A stretch of DNA of 64,000 bases, taken from the NCBI RefSeq assembly GCF_035989885.1, contig NZ_CP108518.1, forward strand, positions 8,547,001 through 8,611,000, read 5' to 3'. Positions within the stretch are counted from its first letter, which is position 1; each line of letters begins with the position of its first letter. Position numbers and translations under genes: made by a program. Below are positions 30,489 through 38,374 of this stretch, in pieces. Origin of the DNA: Streptomyces sp. NBC_01232. GTDB taxonomy: Bacteria; Actinomycetota; Actinomycetes; Streptomycetales; Streptomycetaceae. Below the pieces are notes generated by a model that did no database searches, was not told the origin of the DNA, and worked only from the letters and a program-made list of their open reading frames with translations.

Positions 30489-31709
30489 TCAGCCGACGGG
30501 GGTGAAGTCCAGCGACAGCGCGAGCGGCCCCCGCGTGTACAGGCCGGCTTCCCGGTAGCGGAAACCGGGGCTGTAGCGGACCTCGTCGAGCAGGGGCAGC
30601 AGCATCGCGGCGACCGTCTCGATCTCGGCACGCGCGAAGGCCGCGCCGACGCACTGGTGCAGTCCGGCGCCGAAGGACAGGTGCTGGGCGGCCGCGGTGA
30701 AGGAACGGGCGGCGCCCAGGTCCGGGCGGTGGATGTCGAAGACGTCCGGGTCACCGAAGGCGCCGGGATCCCGGTTGGCCGCGCCGATCATGCAGAAGAC
30801 GGTCGCACCGGCCGGGACGGTGGCGCCGGCGAACACCGCGTCCTGCTCCGCCCGGCGGGGAATGAGCTGGACCGGCGGGCTGTATCGCAGGGTCTCCGCG
30901 ATCGCGGCGGCCAGCAGCCGCGGGTCCCGGCGGACCTGCGCCAGCTGCTCGGGACGGTCGATCAGGTGCTTGAAGAGCAGGGCGAGCGTCTTGTCCGCCG
31001 GCTCGGCGGCGGCGACCAGGACGTTGATGATCAGCGCGGTGACGTCGCGGTCGCTCATGACGACACCGCCGAACTCGGCCGTGCACAGCCTCGATATCAG
31101 ATCGTCGCCGGGACGGCTGCGCCGCTGCTCGATGACGGGCAGGAGATAGGTCTCCAACTCCTCGGCGCAGTCGATGCAGTGCCGGCGGCGCTCGGGGGTG
31201 AGGGCGAGGCTGGTGACGAACTCGGCGACCCCGCCGTGCCAGGCGGCCACCTGCTGCCAGTCCCCTTTGTCGAGCCCCAGGACGTCGAGCGCGACGTGCA
31301 CGGCGAACGGCTTGCCGAAGTCGTTGACCAGGTCCATCCGCCCCCGGGCGAGGAAAGGGGCCATGAGCTCGGCGGCGTTGGCGTGGACGGCGCGTATCTG
31401 TCTCTCCAGGGCCCGTCCGGTGAACGCCCGTACGACGATCTTCCGTTTCGCGGTGTGCTCGGCGCCGGTCATCTGGGCGAGGACCGGCCCGCGCATCACC
31501 GGCTCGGCACGCACCTGCAACATCTCGGTGCTGAAGGCCTCATGGTCGGTCAGCACCCGCTTCACGTCCTCGTGGCGGGAGAGGAAGTAGCTGTCGATCG
31601 CCGGCTCGTAGTGCACCGGAGCCCGCTCCCTCAGCCGTGCGAAGTAGCGGTGGGGGGCGGCGGCGAAGTCCTTGGACAGGACACTGAAACGGGCAGGGAC
31701 CGCGGGCAT
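30489..31709 (-). CDS. Cytochrome P450
   Basis: A 406-residue soluble bacterial P450. The haem loop FGAGLHQCVG puts the thiolate at Cys353, the K-helix ExxR is ETLR (272-275), and the oxygen-activating I-helix reads LVAAAEPADKT rather than the common AGxET/DT, so the acid-Thr pair is shifted (Asp239, Thr241). It probably hydroxylates the substrate or product of the neighbouring carotenoid-oxygenase-family enzyme. GAGAGG precedes the ATG. No ferredoxin or reductase gene is adjacent. Confidence 0.92.
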   Translation of the reverse strand: MPAVPARFSVLSKDFAAAPHRYFARLRERAPVHYEPAIDSYFLSRHEDVKRVLTDHEAFSTEMLQVRAEPVMRGPVLAQMTGAEHTAKRKIVVRAFTGRALERQIRAVHANAAELMAPFLARGRMDLVNDFGKPFAVHVALDVLGLDKGDWQQVAAWHGGVAEFVTSLALTPERRRHCIDCAEELETYLLPVIEQRRSRPGDDLISRLCTAEFGGVVMSDRDVTALIINVLVAAAEPADKTLALLFKHLIDRPEQLAQVRRDPRLLAAAIAETLRYSPPVQLIPRRAEQDAVFAGATVPAGATVFCMIGAANRDPGAFGDPDVFDIHRPDLGAARSFTAAAQHLSFGAGLHQCVGAAFARAEIETVAAMLLPLLDEVRYSPGFRYREAGLYTRGPLALSLDFTPVG

Positions 31710-31848
31710 GGTGAAGACCTCTCGAACAATGCAGTGGGGGAAGGAGAGCCGGGCCGGCAGGAGTCAGGAGCCGCCACGGGCCCCGGACATCGCGGCCGGA
31801 CACGGCCACGGCCGGGACCGCACCCGGATGCACATCTGTGTTGTCACT

Positions 31849-31897
31849 CCTGTCGGCTGTCCGCCGTCCACGACGGGTTCCCGTGACCTGCGTCACG
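31849..31897 (-). promoter_or_regulatory. Candidate operator sites upstream of the P450
   Basis: The 313-base gap upstream of the P450 has no gene. It holds TGGACGG, CGGACAG and CGACAGG (minus strand, 31,870-31,849), reminiscent of the exporter heptamers but without the 10-bp pitch, and a palindrome CGTGAC-CTGC-GTCACG at 31882-31897. Confidence 0.4.
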
Positions 31898-32022
31898 ACC
31901 ACGCCGCAGCGGGCACGCCCACGGCCGCGGTCCGGCCTGCAAGACGCGCGAACGACGGTACGGGTTGCGCCGGTTGGAAAGGCTGCGCACCGGCCGGCAG
32001 GACACCCTGGAGCCGGAACTCC

Positions 32023-32607
32023 TCAGCCGGCGGCGCCCGACCGGGCCCGGGCCCGGTCACGGAGCCACGCGACCGCTCCCACCAGCACCGCCACCCCCAG
32101 CCCGTACAGGGGCAGCCACAGGGTCGTCGTGGCCGCCAGGCACTCGGCGACCGCCTTGCGCGCCTGGTCCTGCTGCGCGAACGCCAGCGCCGCAGCGTCA
32201 TTGCCGGCCAGGTTCCCCAGCGCCGCCTCCGCCTTAAGGGCCGCGTACCGCCCCGCCAGCACACAGTCGCCGCGCGTGCCCGGCATCGGGAACAGCCAGG
32301 CCCGGCGCTGCAGCAGGGGAGCGAGCGCGACCGCCACGCACAGGCCGACGATCAGCGCGTACGCGACCAGGCCGCGCATGTACGGCGAACGGATCTCCGG
32401 AGTCCACTGCGCCCGCCGCTGGAAGGCGGACATCACCGCGAGGAGCGTCACCCCGATGAACGTGGCGAACCACTGCCACGAACCCTGGGCGAGCGCGAAC
32501 GTCAGCACCGCGGCGAGCCCGATGCCGATGACCCCGGGAGCGGGAGCGGCATCACCCGGTGCGGCGGACGCCGGCCTCGGGGTCACTCGGGGGCTGGGAT
32601 CACTCAC
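32023..32607 (-). CDS. Small membrane protein of unknown function
   Basis: A 194-residue protein with a Pro/Ala-rich N-terminus, two membrane segments before residue 100 (VIGIGLAAVLTFALAQ, GLVAYALIVGLCVAVAL), an extracytoplasmic middle containing one Cys pair candidate (GDCVLAGRY, AECLAATT), and a C-terminal segment LPLYGLGVAVLVGAVAWL. GTG 32607 is chosen because GGAGAG precedes it; an upstream extension is rejected as Gly/Arg-rich non-coding sequence. Divergent from the MFS gene at 32849. Confidence 0.7.
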   Translation of the reverse strand: MSDPSPRVTPRPASAAPGDAAPAPGVIGIGLAAVLTFALAQGSWQWFATFIGVTLLAVMSAFQRRAQWTPEIRSPYMRGLVAYALIVGLCVAVALAPLLQRRAWLFPMPGTRGDCVLAGRYAALKAEAALGNLAGNDAAALAFAQQDQARKAVAECLAATTTLWLPLYGLGVAVLVGAVAWLRDRARARSGAAG

Positions 32608-32848
32608 GGGCCTCTCCAACAGAGGGGGGACAACAGCATGCGCCCGCAACACCCCGCCGCCCCGGCCGCCGTGCCGCACGGGCCCCGCGCCCCGCCCGGA
32701 TGGCCCCCGCCCGGCCGGGCCTGCGCATTTCACCCGCCGGGGCCCCAGCCGCACTGCGTCCCCCGTCAGGCCGCCCCACAATGGGATGACGGCCTGCGTG
32801 CGGCCATTCAGCGGTGTCCCGACTGCCCCGGCCGAGAGGAACGCCCCC

Positions 32849-34264
32849 ATGCGCGCTGAGTCCTCGCCGGCCGCGCGGAGGACGGGGGCCTTCGTCGCGG
32901 TCGCCGTCGCCCTGTTCTGCATCCAGCTCGACTTCTTCGCCCTCAACCTCGCCCTTCCCGGCATCGCGGCGGAGCTCGGCATCACGGACTCGGCCGCGCA
33001 GTGGACCCTGTCCGCCTACATGCTCGCCATCGGCTGCTTCTTCATCGTCGGCGGCCGGGTGGGGGACGTCTTCGGACGGCGGGGCACCCTGCTGGCCGGG
33101 CTCGCCCTGTTCACGGCCGGTTCCGTGGGCTGCGCGCTGGCTCCCGGCCTCGGTCTGCTGGTGGTGGCCCGGATCGCGCAGGGCGTGGGCGCGGCGTTCG
33201 TCTTCCCGGTGTCCGTGTCCGTGATCACCAACACCTTTCCCGAGGAGACCCGGGCCAAGGCCCTGGGCGCCGTCTTCGGCGTCGCCAACATCGGGACCGC
33301 GCTCGGGCCCTTCGTGGGCGGAGGGTTCACCGAAGGGCCCGGCTGGCGCTGGATCTTCTGGCTGATGGTCCCGCTGAGCCTGATCTCGCTGCTCGCCGCC
33401 CTCGCCTGCGTACCGAACTCGCGCGACACCTCGGCGCCCCGCGAGCTCGACCTCCTCGGCTGCGCCCTGATCGTGTGCTCGCTGGCGGCACTGACCCTGG
33501 CCGTGGAGCGCGGGGACGCCTGGGGCTGGGGGAGTGCCCGTACTCTCGGCTGCTTCGCCGCGGCCGTGACGGCCGGCGGGCTGTTCCTGGTGCGCGAGCG
33601 CCTCGCCCGGCACCCGCTGGTCGATCTGCGGCTGTTCCGCAACGTCCCGTACGTCCTGGTGACCGGGATGGGCTCGCTCTCGAACATGGGCTACGGCGTC
33701 ACCGTCTTCCTCGCCACGCTCTACCTCCAGGGCGTCCGCGGCCTCTCGCCGCTCCTGGCGGGCACGGTGTTCCTGGCCCCGGCCCTGCTGGTGGCGGTCA
33801 GCGGGCCGCTCGGGGCGCGGCTGGCCCGGTACATGCGGCCGACCGCGGTGATGGCGCTCGCCGGGGCCGTCGCGGGCACCGGGATGTACGCGCTGGCCCA
33901 GGCCGATGCCTGGTGGCTGTACGTGCCGGTGTTCGCATGGTGCGGCCTGGGCCTGGGACTGGGCTGGACCTTCTCCAGCGTGGCGACCCAGCAGGTCGTC
34001 GCACCGGCCCGGGCGGGGGAGGCGTCGGGCGTGCTGCTGACGTTCCTGGTCACGCTGGGCGCGATCGCCCTCGCCGGGACCGCGGCGGCGATCTCCGCGA
34101 TGACGCCGCAGCGGCCGCCCGAGGAGGCCTACGACGCGATCCTTCGGCTGGGCGGGATGGTCATCGTCGCGACGGCGGTGATCGTCATGGCCGTACGCCA
34201 CCGGCTCGTGGTGCTGGGCAGGGTCCCGCCCCTGTCGATGCGGGAGGCGGACCGCCGGCCCTGA
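32849..34264 (+). CDS. MFS exporter, DHA2-type
   Basis: A 471-residue major facilitator with about 14 segments. Motif A reads GRVGDVFGRRGTL and TM5 has LGPFVGGGFTEGPGWRWIFWLMVP, typical of drug:H+ antiporters. ATG 32849 follows GAGAGGA. It stands alone, with a divergent small membrane protein upstream and repeats downstream, so no substrate can be inferred. Confidence 0.9.
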   Translation: MRAESSPAARRTGAFVAVAVALFCIQLDFFALNLALPGIAAELGITDSAAQWTLSAYMLAIGCFFIVGGRVGDVFGRRGTLLAGLALFTAGSVGCALAPGLGLLVVARIAQGVGAAFVFPVSVSVITNTFPEETRAKALGAVFGVANIGTALGPFVGGGFTEGPGWRWIFWLMVPLSLISLLAALACVPNSRDTSAPRELDLLGCALIVCSLAALTLAVERGDAWGWGSARTLGCFAAAVTAGGLFLVRERLARHPLVDLRLFRNVPYVLVTGMGSLSNMGYGVTVFLATLYLQGVRGLSPLLAGTVFLAPALLVAVSGPLGARLARYMRPTAVMALAGAVAGTGMYALAQADAWWLYVPVFAWCGLGLGLGWTFSSVATQQVVAPARAGEASGVLLTFLVTLGAIALAGTAAAISAMTPQRPPEEAYDAILRLGGMVIVATAVIVMAVRHRLVVLGRVPPLSMREADRRP

Positions 34265-34326
34265 CACTCCCGCCCTGACGCCGCGGGCGCGGACGGGGCC
34301 CGGACACACGCGGGCCCGGGAAGCCC

Positions 34327-34374
34327 GGACAGCAGGACAGCAGGACAGCAGGACAGCAGGACAGCAGGAGAGCA
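34327..34374. repeat. Octanucleotide tandem repeat (GGACAGCA)n
   Basis: Five exact GGACAGCA units (34327-34366) and a sixth with one change (GGAGAGCA). It lies in the gap after the MFS stop. Copy number is likely unstable. Confidence 0.9.
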
Positions 34375-34435
34375 GGAACGGAGAACAGGAAACCCCTTCC
34401 GGCCTGCGGACCGTGTGGCCGCGATGCCCCGAAGC

Positions 34436-34477
34436 CACACGTGGCGCCAATAATGGCTCGCCATGGCGCCATGTGTG
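34436..34477. promoter_or_regulatory. Large inverted repeat operator upstream of the GtrA-like gene
   Basis: Arms 34436-34449 and 34464-34477 pair at 13 of 14 positions (CACACGTGGCGCCA against TGGCGCCATGTGTG); each contains the palindrome TGGCGCCA. A nested ATGGCTC / GAGCCAT pair lies around it. The element overlaps an in-frame upstream ATG at 34463, which argues for the later start at 34562. Confidence 0.7.
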
Positions 34478-34561
34478 AGCCATAATGGTGTCATGGGGTG
34501 GCGCGCCCCGGCCGCAGGCCGCGGGGTGCGTCGCGCGGGGCGGGCGATCAGGGGGCGGATC

Positions 34562-35095
34562 ATGGACACAGCACGGAGCCGGCAGCGGGCGGAGCCCGGC
34601 CCCCTCACGGCCTTCACCCGCTTCGTGCTCTGCGGCGGCGGAGTGGGACTCGCCTCCAGCTTCGCCGTGACGGCCCTCGCCTCCTGCATACCCTGGGCCC
34701 TGGCCAACGCCCTGATCACCGCGGCCTCCACGCTCCTCGCCACCGAGCTGCACGCCCGCTTCACCTTCGGCACGGGCGGGCGCGCGACCTGGCACCAGCA
34801 CGCGCAGTCGGCCGGCTCCGCCGCGGCGGCGTACGCGGTGACCTGCCTGGCGATGCTCCTCCTGCACCAGCTGGTGGCGGCTCCCGGCGCCCCCCTCGAA
34901 CAGGCCGTCTACCTCTGCGCCGGCGCACTCGCCGGTGTCGCACGGTTCGCGGTGCTGCGCCTCGTCGTCTTCACCCGGAACCGCTCGCAGGCCACGGCCA
35001 CCGCCGTAGCCGTCCCGACCGCGCGGCCGGTGTGCGCGACCGTGGCCCGTGACTCGGCCCCGGCCCGCCCGGCCAATCTCTGCCCCGCCGCCTGA
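34562..35095 (+). CDS. GtrA-like membrane protein
   Basis: A 177-residue protein with four hydrophobic segments: FTRFVLCGGGVGLASSFAVTAL, ANALITAASTLLATELHARFTF, AAYAVTCLAMLLLHQLV and LCAGALAGVARFAVLRLVVF. The order and the (F/W)xxFx(F/G)G-like TELHARFTFGTG block resemble GtrA proteins, which move polyprenyl-linked sugars or tune cell wall glycosylation. The C-terminal tail is Ala/Pro/Arg-rich. It has its own palindromic promoter region and no co-directional partner. Confidence 0.65.
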   Translation: MDTARSRQRAEPGPLTAFTRFVLCGGGVGLASSFAVTALASCIPWALANALITAASTLLATELHARFTFGTGGRATWHQHAQSAGSAAAAYAVTCLAMLLLHQLVAAPGAPLEQAVYLCAGALAGVARFAVLRLVVFTRNRSQATATAVAVPTARPVCATVARDSAPARPANLCPAA

Positions 35096-35147
35096 CCCCG
35101 CCGCCCGAACCGCCGGCGAGCCCGGGGGCGGGAGACCGCGGGCCCGG

Positions 35148-35552
35148 TCAGGGCATTTCGTCCGGGTCGCAGGTCGCGCGGCGCAGACCGATCGTGCGCA
35201 GCGCCCGCATCAGCCCCTCCTCGTCGCCCGCGCGCACCAGGTGGACCGCCCCGTCGACGGTGACGACGTCGAGATCGACGGGAGTCGCGTCGGCCCTCGT
35301 GCGGAGCACCACCCCGCTCGGCGGGTCCAGGGCGCGCACCCCCCGGAAGACGCCGAACGCGGCCGGGTCGTCCCGGAAGCTGCCGGACAGGGTGAGCACG
35401 GTGATGTCGGGGAGCAGGACCCGGGCGTGCGCCAGCGCGACGTCCGGCGTGCGGGCATGGGAGATGACCTGGAAGTGGGGATTGCGCTGGATCCGCGACC
35501 GCAGCACCTCCAGCTCCACGCCTTCCGGTATGCCGACCACCAGGACCGTCAT
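35148..35552 (-). CDS. Receiver-like (CheY-fold) small protein, function unknown
   Basis: A 134-residue protein starting MTVLVVGIPEGVELEVL, with a layout like a response-regulator receiver (beta strands LLPDITVLTLSG and GVVLRTRADATP). The phosphoacceptor Asp would be in LLPDITVL, but the acidic pocket near the N-terminus and the conserved Lys are not clear, so phosphorylation is doubtful. ATG 35552 has GGAGGATG upstream. Resembles the orphan atypical receiver proteins common in Streptomyces. Confidence 0.6.
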   Translation of the reverse strand: MTVLVVGIPEGVELEVLRSRIQRNPHFQVISHARTPDVALAHARVLLPDITVLTLSGSFRDDPAAFGVFRGVRALDPPSGVVLRTRADATPVDLDVVTVDGAVHLVRAGDEEGLMRALRTIGLRRATCDPDEMP

Positions 35553-35688
35553 CACAGTGCCCCATCCTCCGCCGCGCCGGCGTGCCCGTCGAGCGGGACG
35601 CGCCCGGCACATCCCCGCGCCGCGTCGCGATGAGTACGGGCCCCGCCGCCGGTCTACCCTTCAGACCCACTCTCAGGAGGAGCGGCAG

Positions 35689-36291
35689 ATGACCGGTACG
35701 ACCGCTTTCGATCTCGGACCGCAGGCGCGGATCGTGGCCCGTCTCGCGGCGGCCGTCCCGGACGCCCGGCTCACCGACCGGACGCCCTGCCCCGCCTACA
35801 CGGTCGGTGACCTGCTGGGCCACCTCGCGGGTCTCGCGGTCGCCTTCCGCGACGCCGCCCGCAAGGACCTGGGCCCCACGACGGACACGGACCCCACCTC
35901 GGCCACGCCCTCCCTGCCCGCCCGCTGGCGCGAGGAACTGCCCGGGGTCCTCGGCGAACTCGCCGAGGCCTGGGAAGACCCGGCCGCCTGGACCGGCATG
36001 ACCCGCGCCGGCGGCGTGGACCTGCCCGGCGGGATCGCGGGTGCGGTGGCGGTCGACGAGCTGGTGCTGCACGGATGGGACCTGGCCCGGGCCACCGGCC
36101 AGGAGTACGCGCCCGATCACGCCGCGCTCCGCTCCTCGCACGCGTTCCTGCTGGCGGCCGCCGAGGAGGGGGACCGCGGCGACGGCATCTTCGGACCCGT
36201 CGTGCCCGTACCGGACGACGCCCCGCTGCTGGACCGGACGCTCGCACTGAGCGGCCGCGACCCGGGCTGGACGCCGCCCGCATCCCCGTGA
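35689..36291 (+). CDS. TIGR03086-type protein (mycothiol-dependent isomerase / DinB fold)
   Basis: A 200-residue four-helix protein: CPAYTVGDLLGHLAGL early, and VDELVLHGWDLARATGQEY near residue 125, the signature of the actinobacterial mycothiol-dependent maleylpyruvate isomerase superfamily. His residues in GHL and LHGWD could bind a metal. AGGAGG lies upstream of the ATG. A second member of the superfamily is at 52,807. Confidence 0.85.
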   Translation: MTGTTAFDLGPQARIVARLAAAVPDARLTDRTPCPAYTVGDLLGHLAGLAVAFRDAARKDLGPTTDTDPTSATPSLPARWREELPGVLGELAEAWEDPAAWTGMTRAGGVDLPGGIAGAVAVDELVLHGWDLARATGQEYAPDHAALRSSHAFLLAAAEEGDRGDGIFGPVVPVPDDAPLLDRTLALSGRDPGWTPPASP

Positions 36292-36343
36292 CGCGGGCGG
36301 CGTGCCCCGGCCCGCCGCCCGGGGGCACGCGAACGCCGGGCTC

Positions 36344-36808
36344 TCAGGTCTGGCACTGCTTCGTGGCCGCGGGGGACCAGCCGCTCCAGGCGGCGCCGTC
36401 GGCCCGGGCGTGTACCCGGATCTCGACCTTCACGGGACCGCACACCCGGGTCGTGCTTCCCACCTCGAGGGGGCCGATCGACTCACCGGCCCGGACATGG
36501 GTGCGGCCGCTGCCCACTTTCTCCCAGTGGCCACCGTCGACGACGCGGAAGAACGCCTCGTAGGAGACGTTCAGCCCCTTCGCTCCCGTGTTCCGTGCCC
36601 TGATGTGCGCCGTGATCTCCCGCGTGGGGAACCTGCCGGCGGATCCCCGCTGGGCGCTGATGCAGCCGTTGACGGCCACCCGGCCGGTCGACGTCCCCCC
36701 GCCGCACGCGACCGCCGCGGCGTGAGCGGGGGCCGGGACGGCCAGCATGGTCAGCGCGGCCGCGCCCAGGACCGTTCCGGTGCGCCTCAAGAAATGCAAT
36801 GTCCCCAT
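36344..36808 (-). CDS. Small secreted protein
   Basis: A 154-residue exported protein: signal peptide MGTLHFLRRTGTVLGAAALTM ending near APAHAAA, then a beta-rich domain with three or four Cys (VACGGG, NGCISAQ, RVCGPV, TKQCQT) that could form two disulfides. The pattern HIRARNTGAKGLNVSYEAFFRVV resembles an Ig-like or CARDB-like domain. GGAGAACAAGG precedes ATG 36808. No known function. Confidence 0.75.
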   Translation of the reverse strand: MGTLHFLRRTGTVLGAAALTMLAVPAPAHAAAVACGGGTSTGRVAVNGCISAQRGSAGRFPTREITAHIRARNTGAKGLNVSYEAFFRVVDGGHWEKVGSGRTHVRAGESIGPLEVGSTTRVCGPVKVEIRVHARADGAAWSGWSPAATKQCQT

Positions 36809-37393
36809 CCTTGTTCTCCGTGCCGTTCTTCCTGGAAGCGACCATGGCCCGCCGTGAGGCGCGACGGGCAGGGTTTCCCGGAACCTTCGCCCGGATGGAC
36901 GCGCGCGCGTGCGGGCCGGAGGGCGGCTGCACGCGGCGGGCGGCCACCCGCCCGCCACCGGCCTCAGAGCCCCCCACGGAGGAGAGACGGCCTCCACTCC
37001 ACCCATTTCCTTCGATAACTAGGCAATTCGGGCATCGAGATGGCTCCCTCAAAGGGGTATAGCCGGTGACAATCGGTGAGATTCGGGCGTCCCGCTGGTG
37101 ACCCGCCCCATAGGGCCCACGTCACATACGAACCGGGATAGTAGCCACCGGAGGCCCGATGCCGCGCCTCCCGGGCCCCCGAAGGCCCGTCGGCCCCCGA
37201 CTGCGAAGGTCCCTAGTAAGCGGGGTCGTTGCCAGGCCGTCGGGGCGTCTGTAGAACTGGATGAGTCGCAAGGCGGCAGGGGTACTTCAGGTACTTCACC
37301 CGCCGCCGACGAACCCCTCTCCTTTGCGTGAGTGGCTCACGCATGTCTTCGGCATGCGTGCGACCGCCCTTGTCCCCGTCGGAAGGTCCATCC
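36809..37393. other. 585-base gap without a convincing gene; leader region of the SLT gene
   Basis: The left half is GC-rich with no supported reading frame. The right half (about 37,200-37,393) looks like a transcribed leader: a GGTACTTCA direct repeat at about 37,277-37,294 and two overlapping hairpins at 37,326-37,360. Confidence 0.5.
37326..37360 (+). promoter_or_regulatory. Mutually exclusive hairpins (possible attenuator or riboswitch expression platform)
   Basis: GCGTGAG (37326-37332) pairs with CTCACGC (37336-37342); CACGCATG (37338-37345) pairs with CATGCGTG (37353-37360). The two stems share 37338-37342, so only one can form. They lie 34 bases before the GTG of the SLT gene. I do not recognise the ligand-binding part of a known riboswitch. 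Confidence 0.5.
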
Positions 37394-37798
37394 GTGTCCA
37401 ACGCCATCATCCGCCGCATCGCCACCTCCAAGAAGGCCCTCGCGGGCACCGTCGTCGCCCTCGGTGTCGCCGGTTCCATGCTTGCCACGGTTCCCGCCCA
37501 GGCGGCCCCGATGAGCGCCAAGGCGATCGCGCAGCAGATGATCAAGGACCCGGCCCAGTTCGCCGCCTTCGACAAGATCATCTCGCACGAGAGCGGCTGG
37601 AACCACACCGCGACCAACGCCTCCTCCGGCGCGTACGGCCTGGCCCAGGCCCTGCCGGCCTCGAAGATGGCTTCGGCCGGCGCGGACTGGAAGACCAACC
37701 CCGCCACCCAGATCAAGTGGGGCCTGGACTACATGAACGACCGCTACGGCAGCCCCGTCGGCGCCTGGAACTTCTGGCAGAACAACCACTGGTACTAA
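37394..37798 (+). CDS. Secreted SLT-type (lysozyme-like) transglycosylase domain protein
   Basis: A 134-residue exported protein: signal peptide with KKALAGTVVALGVAGSMLATVPAQA, then a minimal lysozyme-fold domain with FDKIISHESGWN (catalytic Glu), SSGAYGLAQALPASKM and INWGLDYM-like IKWGLDYMNDRYG. This family trims peptidoglycan during growth and germination. The GTG at 37394 follows GGAAGG. A structured leader precedes it and a 21-bp terminator hairpin follows it, so it is a single-gene unit. Confidence 0.9.
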   Translation: MSNAIIRRIATSKKALAGTVVALGVAGSMLATVPAQAAPMSAKAIAQQMIKDPAQFAAFDKIISHESGWNHTATNASSGAYGLAQALPASKMASAGADWKTNPATQIKWGLDYMNDRYGSPVGAWNFWQNNHWY

Positions 37799-37820
37799 GC
37801 CGCCAGCGGACAGCACGCAT

Positions 37821-37866
37821 ACGCACGAGCGCCCGGCCGGGACCACCCGGCCGGGCGCTCGTGCGT
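37821..37866 (+). terminator. Terminator hairpin after the SLT gene
   Basis: Perfect 21-bp stem (37821-37841 with 37846-37866) and a 4-nt loop, 23 bases after the stop. Confidence 0.9.
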
Positions 37867-38140
37867 GTACGCGGCCGCCGCGCCCGCCCGGCCGACGCTC
37901 CAGCAGGGCATCACGGACCCGTCCGGCACGAATGCGGGATCCGTACCGGCCGCGCCGGCCGGGACCACGACCGGCCCGGCCGCGGGGACGGCCCCGTGAC
38001 CACGGCGGACAGCCGCCCGGCGCGGACACGCGCACGCCGCGAGGGCACCGGGTGCGGCTCAGCCTCGGCGGGCACCGCCATCGGCACCACCGCACCACCC
38101 CTGCCGGACGAACGGCATGCGCCCCCGCGGCAGTTGCGGG

Positions 38141-38237
38141 TGGACACCGGTGGGCAGTGCTGGACAGTCACGGGCCCCTGCCGGGCCTGGAGAGTGGACA
38201 GCGCCCCGCGTGAGTCTGTGCGCCATGAACGTTGCAC
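38141..38237 (+). promoter_or_regulatory. Second copy of the TGGACAG promoter module
   Basis: TGGACAC (38141), TGGGCAG (38151) and TGGACAG (38161) at exact 10-bp pitch, then TGGACAG at 38195, 30 bases before ATGAACGTTGCAC at 38225. The same 13 bases start the MFS gene at 27811, and the sequence between the heptamers is also alike (GCCGGG-CTGGA-AGTGGACAGCG). Confidence 0.8.
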
Positions 38238-38374
38238 GTACTCGGACGGACGAGGCAGCGCCCATGCCCGCGGCCCGGAACGGCTCCCTGCCCGCCCCGT
38301 GGCCGAAGGCCCCGCCCCACCTGCCCGGCGCCGTCGCCGGCAGGGCCGCATCCGCCCCTGAAGGAGCATCAACC

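Noticed and set aside
31849..31870. A third copy of the TGGACAG promoter module upstream of the P450
   Set aside because: Similar hexamers occur but spacing is 7-8 bp rather than 10 and the conserved ATGAACGTTGCAC is absent; kept only as a weak regulatory candidate.
32608..32985. N-terminal extension of the small membrane protein to ATG 32985
   Set aside because: Gly/Arg/Pro-rich sequence overlapping the promoter and start of the divergent MFS gene; GTG 32607 has a ribosome site.
34463..34561. Upstream ATG 34463 as the start of the GtrA-like protein
   Set aside because: The ATG lies inside the inverted repeat and adds a Gly/Arg/Ala-rich stretch; ATG 34562 starts a normal membrane protein.
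36900..37394. Known c-di-AMP (ydaO-type) riboswitch before the SLT gene
   Set aside because: The consensus core could not be located by eye; only the overlapping hairpins are reported.
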